Positions 32,717-41,788 are shown, counted from the stretch's first letter. The stretch: DNA of 64,000 bases from JAZKHT01 sp040385245 (GCA_040385245.1 JAZKHT010000006.1:62001-126000); one strand, 5' to 3'. The notes: a model not told the origin generated them from the letters alone. A program made the numbers and translations.

Positions 32717-33976
32717 TCAGGCGGCTTTGTCCAAGGCAAAGGCGTCGTGCAGCGCCTGCACGGCCAGTTCCATGTATTTGCGGTCGATCAGAACGGAAAT
32801 CTTGATCTCGGACGTGGCGATGACCTTGATGTTGATGTTCTCTGCCGCCAGCGCCTTGAACATGGTGGCAGCGACCCCTGCGTGGGACCGCATCCCGATG
32901 CCCACGACCGACACCTTGGCTACATCCGTATCCACCACCAGATCGTCGTATTTGATCAGACCGGCGGACTGTGCATCTTCCATCGCCTTTTTGGCGCGGG
33001 CGACCTGATTGATCGGGCAGGAGAACGTCATGTCGGTGACGGCACCGGTGTGGCTGCCATAGTTCTTTTCGCTGATGTTCTGAACAATCATGTCCACATT
33101 CACCCCGGCCTCGGCCAAGGGGCCGAAGATGGCCGAGGCGACACCGGGGCGATCCTCGACCGTCACAAGGGTCATTTTGGCCTCATCCCGCGAATAGGCG
33201 ACGCCAGAGACGACTTTCGATTCCATGATTTCATCCTCGTCGCAGACCAGGGTTCCAGAGTTTTCGTCGGTATCCTCGAACGAGGACAGCACCCGCAGTC
33301 GCACCTTGTAGCGCATTGCCAGTTCGACCGAACGGGTTTGCAGCACCTTTGCGCCAAGGGATGCCAGTTCCAGCATTTCCTCGAACGCGATGCGGGGCAG
33401 TTTGCGGGCCTTGTCGGTGATGCGCGGGTCGGTGGTATAGACGCCGTCCACATCCGTATAGATGTCGCAGCGTTCCGCGCCAAAGGCGGCGGCAAAGGCG
33501 ACGGCGGTGGTGTCCGAACCGCCCCGGCCAAGGGTGGTGATGCGTCCTTCGGCGGACACGCCCTGAAAGCCCGCCACGACCGCAACCTTGAAGCCTTCGG
33601 CGAACTTCGCGTCGATGTTGGCACGCGGAATGTCGATGAAGCGGGCCGAGGAATGGGCCGATGTCGTCAGGATCGGCACTTGCCAGCCCTGCCACGACCG
33701 CGCCGGCACATCCATTTGCTGCAAGGTCAGCGCCATCAGCCCGGCGGTCACATTCTCGCCCGACGACACGACGGCATCGTATTCGCGCGCGTCAAACAGG
33801 GGCGAGGTGCCTTCGACCCAGCCCACCAGTTCGTTGGTCTTGCCTGACATGGCGCTGACGATGACGATGACGTCATAACCGCGCTCCACCTCGCGCTTAA
33901 CCTTGGCGGCGGCGTTCTTGATCCGCGCCAGATCGGCCACCGAGGTGCCGCCGAATTTCATCACGAGAAGCGGCAT
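32717..33976 (-). CDS. lysC: Aspartate kinase
   Basis: Monofunctional aspartokinase of 419 residues, first step from aspartate to lysine, threonine, methionine and diaminopimelate. Kinase domain: VMKFGGTSVADLARIKN, TLGRGGSDTTAVAFA, TDVDGVYTTDPR. Two ACT domains follow (VEDRPGVASAIFGPLAEAG; VGIGMRSHAGVAATMF), so allosteric feedback by lysine/threonine is expected. ATG at 33976 has GGGGGAA upstream; the frame further upstream overlaps nothing conserved. Confidence 0.97.
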   Translation of the reverse strand: MPLLVMKFGGTSVADLARIKNAAAKVKREVERGYDVIVIVSAMSGKTNELVGWVEGTSPLFDAREYDAVVSSGENVTAGLMALTLQQMDVPARSWQGWQVPILTTSAHSSARFIDIPRANIDAKFAEGFKVAVVAGFQGVSAEGRITTLGRGGSDTTAVAFAAAFGAERCDIYTDVDGVYTTDPRITDKARKLPRIAFEEMLELASLGAKVLQTRSVELAMRYKVRLRVLSSFEDTDENSGTLVCDEDEIMESKVVSGVAYSRDEAKMTLVTVEDRPGVASAIFGPLAEAGVNVDMIVQNISEKNYGSHTGAVTDMTFSCPINQVARAKKAMEDAQSAGLIKYDDLVVDTDVAKVSVVGIGMRSHAGVAATMFKALAAENINIKVIATSEIKISVLIDRKYMELAVQALHDAFALDKAA

Positions 33977-34067
33977 GGATCGTTCCCCCGCACGGCCTGA
34001 AGTCGGGCGCTTCTTTATGCGCGGGATGCGCGGGGCGCAAGGGCGGATCGGCCCGCTTGACCGCACA

Positions 34068-35330
34068 TCACAGCGCGCGCCAGCCGATGTCGCGGCGGCA
34101 GAATCCGCCCGGCCAGTCGACCGCATCGACCATGGCATAGGCACGGGTCCGCGCCTCTGCCAGCGTGGCCCCCCTGGCGGTGACATTCAGAACGCGCCCG
34201 CCGTTGGCCATGATCTGGCCGTCCCGTGCGGTGGTGCCTGCGTGGAACACCATCTGAAAGCTGGTTTCGGGCAGTACATCCAGCCCACCGATCGCGCTGC
34301 CCTTGGCATAGGGGCCGGGGTAGCCGTTCGCCGCCATTACTACGGTCAGCGCGTGGTCGTCGGCCCAGTTCACCTGCGCCTCTGCCAGCCGCCCCTCGGC
34401 GCAGGCCAGCAACAGATCCAGCGCCTGCGCGCCAAGACGCATCATCAGCACCTGACATTCCGGGTCGCCAAAGCGCGCGTTGTATTCCACCAGCCGCGCC
34501 TGCCCGTTTTCGATCATCAGACCGGCATAAAGCACCCCCTGATAGGGCGTGCCGCGCCGGGCCATTTCGCGGATGGTGGGCAGAACGATCCGCTCCATCG
34601 CCTGCGCCTGTATCGCGTCGGTCAGCACCGGGGCAGGGGAATAGGCCCCCATGCCGCCGGTGTTCGGGCCGGTGTCGCCGTCGCCCACGCGCTTGTGGTC
34701 CTGTGCGGTACCAATGGGCAGGGCGTTGGTGCCATCGGTCAGGATGAAGAACGACGCCTCTTCGCCGGTCATGAATTCTTCGATCACCACTTCGGCCCCG
34801 GCCTCGCCAAATTCGCCGCCGAACATGTCGTCGATAGCGGCCAGCGCCTCGGCCAAAGACATGGCGACGATGACACCTTTGCCCGCGGCCAGACCATCGG
34901 CCTTGACCACGATCGGCGCACCTTTTTCGGTGACATAGGCGCGGGCGGGGTCTGCTGCGGTAAAGCGGGCATAGGCGGCGGTGGGGGCGGCGCAGGCGTC
35001 GCAGATTTCCTTGGTAAAGGCCTTTGACGCCTCTAACCTTGCCGCCTGCGCCGATGGGCCAAAGGTCAGGATGCCGGCGGCGCGGATCGCATCGGCCACG
35101 CCTGCGGCCAGCGGCGCCTCGGGCCCGACCACGACAAAGTCGATGGCGTTTTCTTCGCAAAAGGTGACGACTGTTGACCCGCTCAGGATGTCGATGTCGG
35201 CACATTCGGCAAGCTGCGCGATGCCCGCGTTGCCCGGTGCCACGATCAGACGATCCGTCTTGGGGTTCTGCTTGAAGGCCCATGCCAGCGCATGTTCACG
35301 CCCGCCGCTTCCAAGGATCAGGATGTTCAT
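34068..35330 (-). CDS. purD: Phosphoribosylamine-glycine ligase
   Basis: PurD (GAR synthetase), 420 residues, an ATP-grasp enzyme of purine synthesis. It opens MNILILGSGGREHALAWAF and has GPNTGGMGAYSPAP, YNARFGDPECQ and EEASFFILTDG. Divergent from xseA with a 70-nt gap. Complete and of normal length. Together with purQ this is the second purine gene here, but the two are not in one operon. Confidence 0.97.
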   Translation of the reverse strand: MNILILGSGGREHALAWAFKQNPKTDRLIVAPGNAGIAQLAECADIDILSGSTVVTFCEENAIDFVVVGPEAPLAAGVADAIRAAGILTFGPSAQAARLEASKAFTKEICDACAAPTAAYARFTAADPARAYVTEKGAPIVVKADGLAAGKGVIVAMSLAEALAAIDDMFGGEFGEAGAEVVIEEFMTGEEASFFILTDGTNALPIGTAQDHKRVGDGDTGPNTGGMGAYSPAPVLTDAIQAQAMERIVLPTIREMARRGTPYQGVLYAGLMIENGQARLVEYNARFGDPECQVLMMRLGAQALDLLLACAEGRLAEAQVNWADDHALTVVMAANGYPGPYAKGSAIGGLDVLPETSFQMVFHAGTTARDGQIMANGGRVLNVTARGATLAEARTRAYAMVDAVDWPGGFCRRDIGWRAL

Positions 35331-35344
35331 GCGCGCGCCCCCGC

Positions 35345-35373
35345 TTGGCCTTTGGTTTGGGGCGTTCTAAGGT
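35345..35373 (+). promoter_or_regulatory. Candidate xseA promoter
   Basis: TTGGCC (35345-35350), 17-nt spacer, TAAGGT (35368-35373), 27 nt before the xseA ATG. Confidence 0.4.
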
Positions 35374-35400
35374 CTGGCTGCACAGATCACAAGGCAACCC

Positions 35401-36960
35401 ATGTCCGACCTGCTTGAAGACGCGATGCCCGCATCGAACCAACCCGAATACACCGTGTCAGAACTGTCCGGCGCGGTGAAACGGGTGATCGAGGGCGAGT
35501 TCGGCCTTGTCCGGGTGCGGGGCGAGGTGGGGCGCGTGTCCCGCCCGGCCTCGGGGCATCTTTATTTTGCGCTGAAGGACGACCGCGCGAGCCTTGATGC
35601 CGTCAGTTGGAAAGGCCAGGTCGCCAAGATGCAGGTCCGCCCCGAAGAGGGGATGGAGGTGATCGCCACGGGGCGGATGACCACCTTTCCGGGGCAATCG
35701 AAGTATCAGTTGATCGTCGAAGACGTGGCCCCCGCCGGGGCGGGCGCGCTGATGGCGATGCTGGAAAAGCGCAAGGCGGCACTGGGGGCCGAAGGGCTGT
35801 TTGATCCGGCGCGCAAAAAGCCCATCCCCTATCTGCCGCGCGTGATCGGGGTTGTCACGTCGCCTTCGGGTGCGGTGATCCGCGATATCCTGCACCGCCT
35901 GCGCGACCGCTTTCCGCGCCATGTGCTGATCTGGCCGGTGGCGGTGCAGGGGCAATCCTGTGCGGCCGAGGTTGCGGCGGCGATCCGCGGCTTCAACGCC
36001 ATCGAGCCGGGCGGCCCGATCCCGCGTCCGGATCTGATCATCGTGGCGCGTGGCGGTGGCTCGCTTGAGGATCTTTGGGGCTTTAACGAAGAAATCGTGG
36101 TCCGGGCGGCGGCGGCCAGCCGTATCCCGCTGATTTCCGCCGTGGGGCACGAGACGGACACGACGCTGATCGACTTTGCGGCCGACCTGCGCGCGCCCAC
36201 CCCGACGGCGGCGGCGGAACTGGCGGTGCCGGTGCGGCTGGACCTGCTGGCGGCTGTGGACGGCTTTGGCGCGCGCCTGTCGCGCGGCGTGGCCACCGGG
36301 GTCGGGCAGCGTGGCCAGCGCCTGCGCGATCTGGCCCGCGCGCTGCCCCGGCTGGACGCCCTGACCGGGCAGGCGGCGCAGCGGCTTGATCTGTGGGCGG
36401 GGCGGTTGGGGGCAGCTCTTGGGATGGCCGCTGGTCGCAAGCGTGCCGCGTTTGAGGCGCGGGCCGGGTTGATCCGGCCCGACACGCTGACCCGGCTGAT
36501 CACCAGCCGGGCCGAGCGTTTGGGCGAACGAGGCCGCACCCTGGACACGCTGTTCGCCCGACTGCGTGAACGCGCAGCGGACCGGCTGGAGATGTGGTCA
36601 GGCCGTCTGTCCCCCGCCTTGACCCGCATGATCGCTGCTGCCGACCGCCAGACGCAGGATGGAACTGTGCGGCTGGCGCAGCTTGCCGCCCGCCTTGACG
36701 CGGCCCCTGTCGCGCGGTTCGACCGTCTGGCGCAACGGCTGGGGTCGCTGGACCGCACCCGCCAGACGCTGGGCTATGCCGAAACGCTGCGGCGGGGCTA
36801 TGCGGTTGTCTGGGGCGACGGCGCGGTTGTCACCTCAAGGACCGCCGCCGAAAGGGCAGGCGCGCTGGAACTTGAATTTCATGATGGCCGCCTGCCCCTT
36901 GCGGCCCGGACCAAGGCGCGCAAGGGCACCGATACGCCGGGGCAGGGCAGTCTATTCTGA
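35401..36960 (+). CDS. xseA: Exodeoxyribonuclease VII large subunit
   Basis: XseA of 519 residues; with XseB it degrades single-stranded DNA in both directions. N-terminal OB-fold (SRPASGHLYFALKDD), catalytic domain with GVVTSPSGAVIRDIL, VARGGGSLEDLWGFNEE and SAVGHETDTTLIDF, then an arginine-rich coiled-coil region (about 275-440) and the C-terminal RGYAVVWGDGAVVTS segment. xseB is not adjacent. ATG at 35401. Confidence 0.96.
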   Translation: MSDLLEDAMPASNQPEYTVSELSGAVKRVIEGEFGLVRVRGEVGRVSRPASGHLYFALKDDRASLDAVSWKGQVAKMQVRPEEGMEVIATGRMTTFPGQSKYQLIVEDVAPAGAGALMAMLEKRKAALGAEGLFDPARKKPIPYLPRVIGVVTSPSGAVIRDILHRLRDRFPRHVLIWPVAVQGQSCAAEVAAAIRGFNAIEPGGPIPRPDLIIVARGGGSLEDLWGFNEEIVVRAAAASRIPLISAVGHETDTTLIDFAADLRAPTPTAAAELAVPVRLDLLAAVDGFGARLSRGVATGVGQRGQRLRDLARALPRLDALTGQAAQRLDLWAGRLGAALGMAAGRKRAAFEARAGLIRPDTLTRLITSRAERLGERGRTLDTLFARLRERAADRLEMWSGRLSPALTRMIAAADRQTQDGTVRLAQLAARLDAAPVARFDRLAQRLGSLDRTRQTLGYAETLRRGYAVVWGDGAVVTSRTAAERAGALELEFHDGRLPLAARTKARKGTDTPGQGSLF

Positions 36961-36987
36961 CGGTGCTTAGCTGCGCGGGCCGGGGTT

Positions 36988-37010
36988 GAGTATTTTTGCG
37001 AAGAAAAAGC
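36988..37010 (+). repeat. Recurrent AT-rich intergenic element, copy 2
   Basis: GAGTATTT followed by TTGCGAAGAAAAAGC, 27 nt after the xseA stop and 72 nt before the next start. Differs from copy 1 (4658-4680) at two positions only, and the distances to flanking genes are almost the same. Confidence 0.6.
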
Positions 37011-37029
37011 CCATCCCGCGCGACCCCGT

Positions 37030-37058
37030 TTGACGAAATGTCGGCCCTTGGCTACCGT
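37030..37058 (+). promoter_or_regulatory. Candidate promoter of the MFS exporter gene
   Basis: TTGACG (37030-37035), 17-nt spacer, TACCGT (37053-37058), 24 nt before the ATG at 37083. Confidence 0.45.
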
Positions 37059-37082
37059 CCGCCGCCCGCAACAGGACATCCC

Positions 37083-38297
37083 ATGCACCCCCCTTCGCGC
37101 CATGCCGTAACCTTTGTGCTGATCACCGTCCTGTTGGACATGGTCGGCTTTGGACTGATCATCCCAGTCCTGCCCGCCCTGATCGGCGAGGTGGGGGGCG
37201 TCACGCTGGCACAGGCGTCCATCGTGGGCGGGTGGATGTTCTTTGCCTTTTCCATCACCCAGTTCGCGTTCAGCCCGCTGATGGGCAACCTGTCTGACCG
37301 CTTTGGCCGCAGGCCGCTGCTGTTGCTGGCGGTGTTCGGATTGGGGGTGGATTACCTGTTTTCCGCCTTTGCCCCGTCGCTGTTCTGGCTGTTTGTGGGC
37401 CGCGCCATCGCAGGGCTTTGCGGATCAAGCTGGATCATCGCCAACGCCTATATTGCCGATGTCACCCCGCCCGAGGGGCGCGCCAAGGCGTTCGGCATCA
37501 TGGGGGCGGCCTTTGGTGTGGGTTTTGTCATCGGTCCCGCCATCGGTGGCCTGTTGGGCGAGTTCGGCCCGCGCGTGCCTTTCTATGCCGCCGCCGCCAT
37601 CAGCCTTTTGAACTTTGCCTATGGTTGGGTCGTGCTGCCCGAAACGCTGACCCCGGCCAACCGGCGCGCGTTCGAGTGGCGGCGCGCAAATCCGTTCGGC
37701 GCCTTTGCTGTCTTTCGCAGTTATCCGGGCGTGCTGCCCCTGTGCGGCGTGCTGTTCGGGTTCTTCTTCGCCTCCAGCGTCTATCCGGCGATCTGGCCGT
37801 TCTGGGGGATCGCGAAGTTCGGCTGGTCCGAGGCGATGGTGGGGGCGACGCTGGCGGTGTTTGGATTGGTGATGGCCGGGTTTCAGGGCGGGCTGACCGG
37901 CCCCGCCGTCGCCCGCTTTGGCACCCACCGCGTGGCGCTGATCGGGCTATGTTCGGCGGTGATTGCCGCCACCGGCTATGGGCTGGCGGGCAGCTTGCCC
38001 ATCGTGATCGTGCTGATGGTCATCCATGGCCCCGAAGGGTTCGTGCATCCGATGATCACCGCGATGTTGTCGAAAATCGTTCCCGAAAATGCCCAAGGCG
38101 AATTGCAGGGCGGGCTGTCGGCGATCATGAATGTCGCCATGCTGGCGGGCACCGTGTTCTTTTCGCAGGTGTTCGGATGGTTCATGCGGGATGGTGCCGC
38201 ATGGCAATCGCCCGACATGGCATTCTATATGGCGGCCGGGTGCCTGGCCCTGACCCTGATTGCGTTTGTCGCCCTGACCCGGCGCGAGGATCACTGA
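37083..38297 (+). CDS. MFS transporter, TetA-like drug exporter family
   Basis: Major facilitator of 404 residues with twelve predicted membrane segments. The loop 2-3 motif is GNLSDRFGRRPLLLLAV, segment 1 has DMVGFGLIIPVLPAL and segment 5 has GIMGAAFGVGFVIGPAIGG, the pattern of TCR/Tet-type efflux pumps. It probably exports a small molecule by proton antiport; tetracycline specificity should not be assumed. ATG at 37083. Its TGA overlaps the ATG of the aminotransferase, so the two are coupled. Confidence 0.9.
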   Translation: MHPPSRHAVTFVLITVLLDMVGFGLIIPVLPALIGEVGGVTLAQASIVGGWMFFAFSITQFAFSPLMGNLSDRFGRRPLLLLAVFGLGVDYLFSAFAPSLFWLFVGRAIAGLCGSSWIIANAYIADVTPPEGRAKAFGIMGAAFGVGFVIGPAIGGLLGEFGPRVPFYAAAAISLLNFAYGWVVLPETLTPANRRAFEWRRANPFGAFAVFRSYPGVLPLCGVLFGFFFASSVYPAIWPFWGIAKFGWSEAMVGATLAVFGLVMAGFQGGLTGPAVARFGTHRVALIGLCSAVIAATGYGLAGSLPIVIVLMVIHGPEGFVHPMITAMLSKIVPENAQGELQGGLSAIMNVAMLAGTVFFSQVFGWFMRDGAAWQSPDMAFYMAAGCLALTLIAFVALTRREDH

Positions 38298-39529
38298 TGC
38301 AAGAGCGTTTTACCGGCAGCTTTACCCAGCAGGAACCCATCCCCGAAGCGGGGATCGAGGCGGCCTTGGCCGTTCTGCGCCACGGCCGTCTGCACCGCTA
38401 TAACACCGCCCCGGGTGAGGTGGCCGAAACCGCCCTGCTGGAACAGGAATTCGCGGCGCTGACCGGTGCGCGCTATTGCCTTGCCGTGGCCTCGGGCGGC
38501 TATGCCATGGCAACCGCCCTGCGCGCCTTGCAATTGACACCGGGCGAGCCGGTACTGTCGAACGCCTTCACGCTTGCCCCGGTGCCGGGTGCCATCGCCG
38601 CTGTTGGCGGCAGGCCGGTGTTTGTCGAGGTGACGCCCGATCTGACCATCGACCTGTCGCATCTGGAATCGCAGGCCAAGGCCAGCGGCGCGCGTCTGTT
38701 GCTGTTGTCCCACATGCGCGGGCATGTAGGCGACCTGGAGGCGCTGATGGCGCTGTGCAACCGCCTTGGCGTCGCGGTGATCGAGGATTGCGCCCACACC
38801 ATGGGGGCCGCATGGCGCGGCATCCCCAGCGGGCGGCATGGGGTGATTGGCTGCTATTCCATGCAGACCTACAAGCACATCAACAGTGGCGAGGGCGGCT
38901 TTCTGATCTCTGATGATGCCGACGCCATGGCGCGGGCGGTGCTGCTGTCGGGGTCCTACATGCTTTATTCCCGCCACAGCGCCGCCCCGCCAGAACAGGC
39001 CTTTGCCGGGATCACGCTGGATATTCCCAATATCTCGGGCCGGATGGACAATCTGCGCGCGGCGATCCTGCGCCCGCAACTGCCCCTGTTGGCCGACCGG
39101 CGCGCGCGCTGGCGGGTGCTGTATCGTGGGCTGCATGCGGGCCTGACCGATACCCCCGGCCTGACCCTGATCCCGCGGCCCGACCACGAGGATTTCGTCG
39201 GATCGTCCTTCCAATTCCTGCTGCCCGATTGTCCCGCCGCCCGCATCCGCGCCGTGATCGCCCGCTGCGGCGCGCGCGGGGTGGAATTGAAGTGGTTCGG
39301 CGCGCCGGACCCCGTGGCCTTCACCTCTCGTTACGCCCATTGGCGCTATGCCGACCCGCAACCCCTGCCGCAGACCGATCGCATTCTGGCTGGCCTGATC
39401 GACATGCGCCTGCCGCTGACCTTTACGCCACAGGATGCCGCCCAGATCGCCCGCATCATCCGGGCCGAGGTTTTGTCGGCACAGCAAAACCCGTTGGACT
39501 TAGACAGCCCGGTCCCCGTGGCGGACTGA
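38297..39529 (+). CDS. DegT/DnrJ/EryC1/StrS-type aminotransferase
   Basis: PLP enzyme of 410 residues of the sugar-aminotransferase superfamily. The Schiff-base Lys is in SMQTYKHINSGEGGFL; VIEDCAHTMGAAWRG binds the cofactor ring. The family makes amino sugars, but also amino-cyclitols and other amines. No sugar nucleotide genes lie nearby; the coupling to an exporter by a 4-nt overlap suggests the enzyme makes or modifies what the pump exports, or that the pair is a self-contained unit. I cannot name the product. Confidence 0.88.
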   Translation: MQERFTGSFTQQEPIPEAGIEAALAVLRHGRLHRYNTAPGEVAETALLEQEFAALTGARYCLAVASGGYAMATALRALQLTPGEPVLSNAFTLAPVPGAIAAVGGRPVFVEVTPDLTIDLSHLESQAKASGARLLLLSHMRGHVGDLEALMALCNRLGVAVIEDCAHTMGAAWRGIPSGRHGVIGCYSMQTYKHINSGEGGFLISDDADAMARAVLLSGSYMLYSRHSAAPPEQAFAGITLDIPNISGRMDNLRAAILRPQLPLLADRRARWRVLYRGLHAGLTDTPGLTLIPRPDHEDFVGSSFQFLLPDCPAARIRAVIARCGARGVELKWFGAPDPVAFTSRYAHWRYADPQPLPQTDRILAGLIDMRLPLTFTPQDAAQIARIIRAEVLSAQQNPLDLDSPVPVAD

Positions 39530-39542
39530 GTGCGCTGCTTCC

Positions 39543-40001
39543 CTAATCCGCGCCCGCATTCCACAAAGGCACCGTCGACAGCGACATCTTTGCCGACCCT
39601 TCGGTCAATTCGCGGGCGTGGGTCAGATAGATCAGCGTCTGGTGTGCTTCATCGTACATCCGCGTGACACGCAGCGATTTCAGCAGCAAGGATCGGCTTT
39701 CACGGAAGATCTCTTCGCCTTCCGGGCCTTTTTCGATGTCGCCCAGCGTGATCGGCCCGGTCTGGCGGCAGGCGATGGATGAATTCGACGGGTCTTCGAA
39801 CCAGTTGCCCTGCGACAGCCGGTCAAGCATGGACCGATCAAAATAGGCAATGTGGCAGGTGACGCCCGGCACACCCGGATCGGGCAGCGCCTCAATCAGG
39901 ATGTCATTGCCGATCCAGTCGACGCCGACCTGTCCGACCTGCTCGGCCCAGGTCGGGGACGCGGCAGCCATCGCTGCCGCAAAAAGTATCGCATGTCGCA
40001 T
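39543..40001 (-). CDS. creA: CreA family periplasmic protein
   Basis: A 152-residue CreA-like protein with an N-terminal signal peptide (MRHAILFAAAMAAASPTWA, likely cut before EQVG). Body motifs: VGVDWIGNDILIEALPDP, VTCHIAYFD, SSIACRQTGPI; the two Cys may form a disulfide. CreA proteins are exported and widely conserved, but their role is unknown. ATG at 40001 has GGGGGTT upstream. Its stop lies 13 nt after that of the convergent aminotransferase gene. It is divergent from nuoA. Confidence 0.9.
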   Translation of the reverse strand: MRHAILFAAAMAAASPTWAEQVGQVGVDWIGNDILIEALPDPGVPGVTCHIAYFDRSMLDRLSQGNWFEDPSNSSIACRQTGPITLGDIEKGPEGEEIFRESRSLLLKSLRVTRMYDEAHQTLIYLTHARELTEGSAKMSLSTVPLWNAGAD

Positions 40002-40136
40002 CGGAACCCCCGTTTCTTTCCCCAGCCTAACGCGCGCCAACGGTTTTCGCACCCGGCATCGAGCATGATTTCCTGCCATTGCCCCCGCCCGACGCCTGCC
40101 GCGATGCCGCACTGCGGCGTCCGTACCGTTCTGTGC

Positions 40137-40154
40137 GAAATGATTAACCATTTC
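40137..40154. promoter_or_regulatory. Near-perfect 18-bp palindrome upstream of nuoA, containing a CtrA-like half site
   Basis: GAAATG-ATTAAC-CATTTC reads the same on both strands at 16 of 18 positions. It includes TTAACCAT (40144-40151), the 8-mer reported as a CtrA half motif in Caulobacter. It lies about 37 nt upstream of the nuo -35 box and 136 nt from the creA start. Confidence 0.5.
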
Positions 40155-40190
40155 CAGTGTCGCAGCCCCGTTTTTTCGGATGGCCTTCGG

Positions 40191-40219
40191 TTGACCGCGA
40201 CCGGGGGGCAGAGTAAACG
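40191..40219 (+). promoter_or_regulatory. Candidate nuo operon promoter
   Basis: TTGACC (40191-40196), 17-nt spacer, TAAACG (40214-40219), 70 nt before the nuoA GTG. The -35 is good, the -10 fair. Confidence 0.45.
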
Positions 40220-40289
40220 GGGCACCAAGTGAAAGACGCGGCTTGCACGTGGTCGCACGCTCGCCCGATGCCAGCGATAGGAGCACCTC

Positions 40290-40655
40290 GTGGACGAACT
40301 TCTTCGAGAGTATCTTCCCATACTCATCCTTCTGGCGCTGGCCACGGGCTTGGGCCTTGTCCTGATCCTTGCCGCTGCCGTGATCGCGGTGCGCAACCCG
40401 GACCCCGAAAAGGTTTCGGCCTATGAATGCGGGTTCAACGCCTTTGATGACGCCCGGATGAAATTCGACGTGCGCTTTTACCTCGTGTCGATCCTGTTCA
40501 TAATCTTCGACCTTGAGGTGGCGTTCCTGTTCCCCTGGGCGGTGGCGTTCGGCGGCATCAGCATGGTCGGTTTCTGGTCGATGATGATCTTTCTGGCCGT
40601 TCTGACCATCGGCTTCGCCTACGAGTGGAAAAAAGGAGCGCTGGAATGGGCGTGA
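40290..40655 (+). CDS. nuoA: NADH-quinone oxidoreductase subunit A
   Basis: NuoA, 121 residues, three membrane segments, with the conserved cysteine loop KVSAYECGFNAFDD between segments 1 and 2 that lies near the quinone site. GTG start with AGGAG 6 nt upstream; no ATG in frame gives a full first segment. It opens the complex I operon. It overlaps nuoB by 10 nt. Confidence 0.96.
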   Translation: MDELLREYLPILILLALATGLGLVLILAAAVIAVRNPDPEKVSAYECGFNAFDDARMKFDVRFYLVSILFIIFDLEVAFLFPWAVAFGGISMVGFWSMMIFLAVLTIGFAYEWKKGALEWA

Positions 40656-41179
40656 GCACATCCGTCAATCAGGCGGGCGGCGACCACGAGGTTGCGACCC
40701 AGGCGCTGAACCGCGAATTGCAGGACAAGGGGTTTCTGCTTACCTCGACCGAGGACATCATCAACTGGGCGCGCATCGGATCGCTGCACTGGATGACCTT
40801 TGGTCTGGCCTGCTGCGCGGTCGAGATGATGCACACCTCGATGCCGCGCTATGATCTGGAACGCTTTGGCACCGCCCCGCGCGCATCGCCGCGCCAGTCG
40901 GATCTGATGATCGTGGCGGGTACGCTGACCAACAAGATGGCGCCCGCGCTGCGCAAGGTCTATGACCAGATGCCCGAACCCCGCTATGTGATCAGCATGG
41001 GGTCTTGTGCCAATGGCGGCGGCTATTACCACTACAGCTATTCCGTCGTGCGCGGCTGTGACCGGATCGTTCCGGTGGACATCTATGTTCCGGGCTGCCC
41101 CCCCACGGCCGAGGCGTTGCTGTACGGTATCTTGCAGTTGCAGCGGAAAATCCGCCGCACCGGCACCATCACCCGATAG
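40646..41179 (+). CDS. nuoB: NADH-quinone oxidoreductase subunit B
   Basis: NuoB, 177 residues, carries the terminal cluster N2. Its four cysteine ligands are the adjacent pair in GLACCAVEMM plus those in SMGSCANGGG and YVPGCPPTAE. ATG at 40646 follows AAGGAG and lies inside the end of nuoA. An upstream in-frame start exists but would put the ribosome site inside the protein. Confidence 0.97.
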   Translation: MGVSTSVNQAGGDHEVATQALNRELQDKGFLLTSTEDIINWARIGSLHWMTFGLACCAVEMMHTSMPRYDLERFGTAPRASPRQSDLMIVAGTLTNKMAPALRKVYDQMPEPRYVISMGSCANGGGYYHYSYSVVRGCDRIVPVDIYVPGCPPTAEALLYGILQLQRKIRRTGTITR

Positions 41180-41188
41180 GAGCGCGCC

Positions 41189-41788
41189 ATGTCCGAAGCC
41201 CTGCACGAACTGGCCGCACATATCGCGATGAAACGCCCCGAGGCGGTCATCGCCAGCAGCGTCGCCTTTGGCGAGTTGACCATCGAAGTGACGCCTGACC
41301 AGATCACGTCCTTTGTCGAATTCCTGCGCACGGAATCGGCCTGCCGGTTTTCGTCGCTGGTGGACATCACCGCCATCGACCACCCCGAACGGCCCAAGCG
41401 GTTCGATGTCGTCTATCACTTCCTGTCGATGTATCAGAACCACCGCATCCGGTTGAAACTGGCCATCGACGAAGATGAAATGGTGCCCTCGATCATCGAA
41501 ATCCACCCCTCGGCCAACTGGTTCGAGCGTGAGGTGTTCGATATGTTTGGCATCCTGTTCTCGGGCCACCCGGACCTGCGCCGCATCCTGACCGACTACG
41601 GCTTTCGCGGCCATCCGCTGCGCAAGGATTTCCCGACGACCGGCTACACCGAAGTGCGGTACGACGAGGTGCAAAAGCGTGTCGTCTATGAACCCGTCCG
41701 GCTGGTGCAGGAATACCGGCAATTTGATTTTATGAGTCCCTGGGAAGGTGCCGACTACATCCTTCCCGGTGACGAGAAAAAGGCCTGA
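41189..41788 (+). CDS. nuoC: NADH-quinone oxidoreductase subunit C
   Basis: NuoC (30-kDa subunit), 199 residues, separate from nuoD as usual in alphaproteobacteria. The signature ERLxFDxFGIxFxGHPDLRR is present as EREVFDMFGILFSGHPDLRR; GHPLRKDFPTTGY follows. AGGAG overlaps the nuoB stop. A 51-nt gap separates it from nuoD. Confidence 0.97.
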   Translation: MSEALHELAAHIAMKRPEAVIASSVAFGELTIEVTPDQITSFVEFLRTESACRFSSLVDITAIDHPERPKRFDVVYHFLSMYQNHRIRLKLAIDEDEMVPSIIEIHPSANWFEREVFDMFGILFSGHPDLRRILTDYGFRGHPLRKDFPTTGYTEVRYDEVQKRVVYEPVRLVQEYRQFDFMSPWEGADYILPGDEKKA

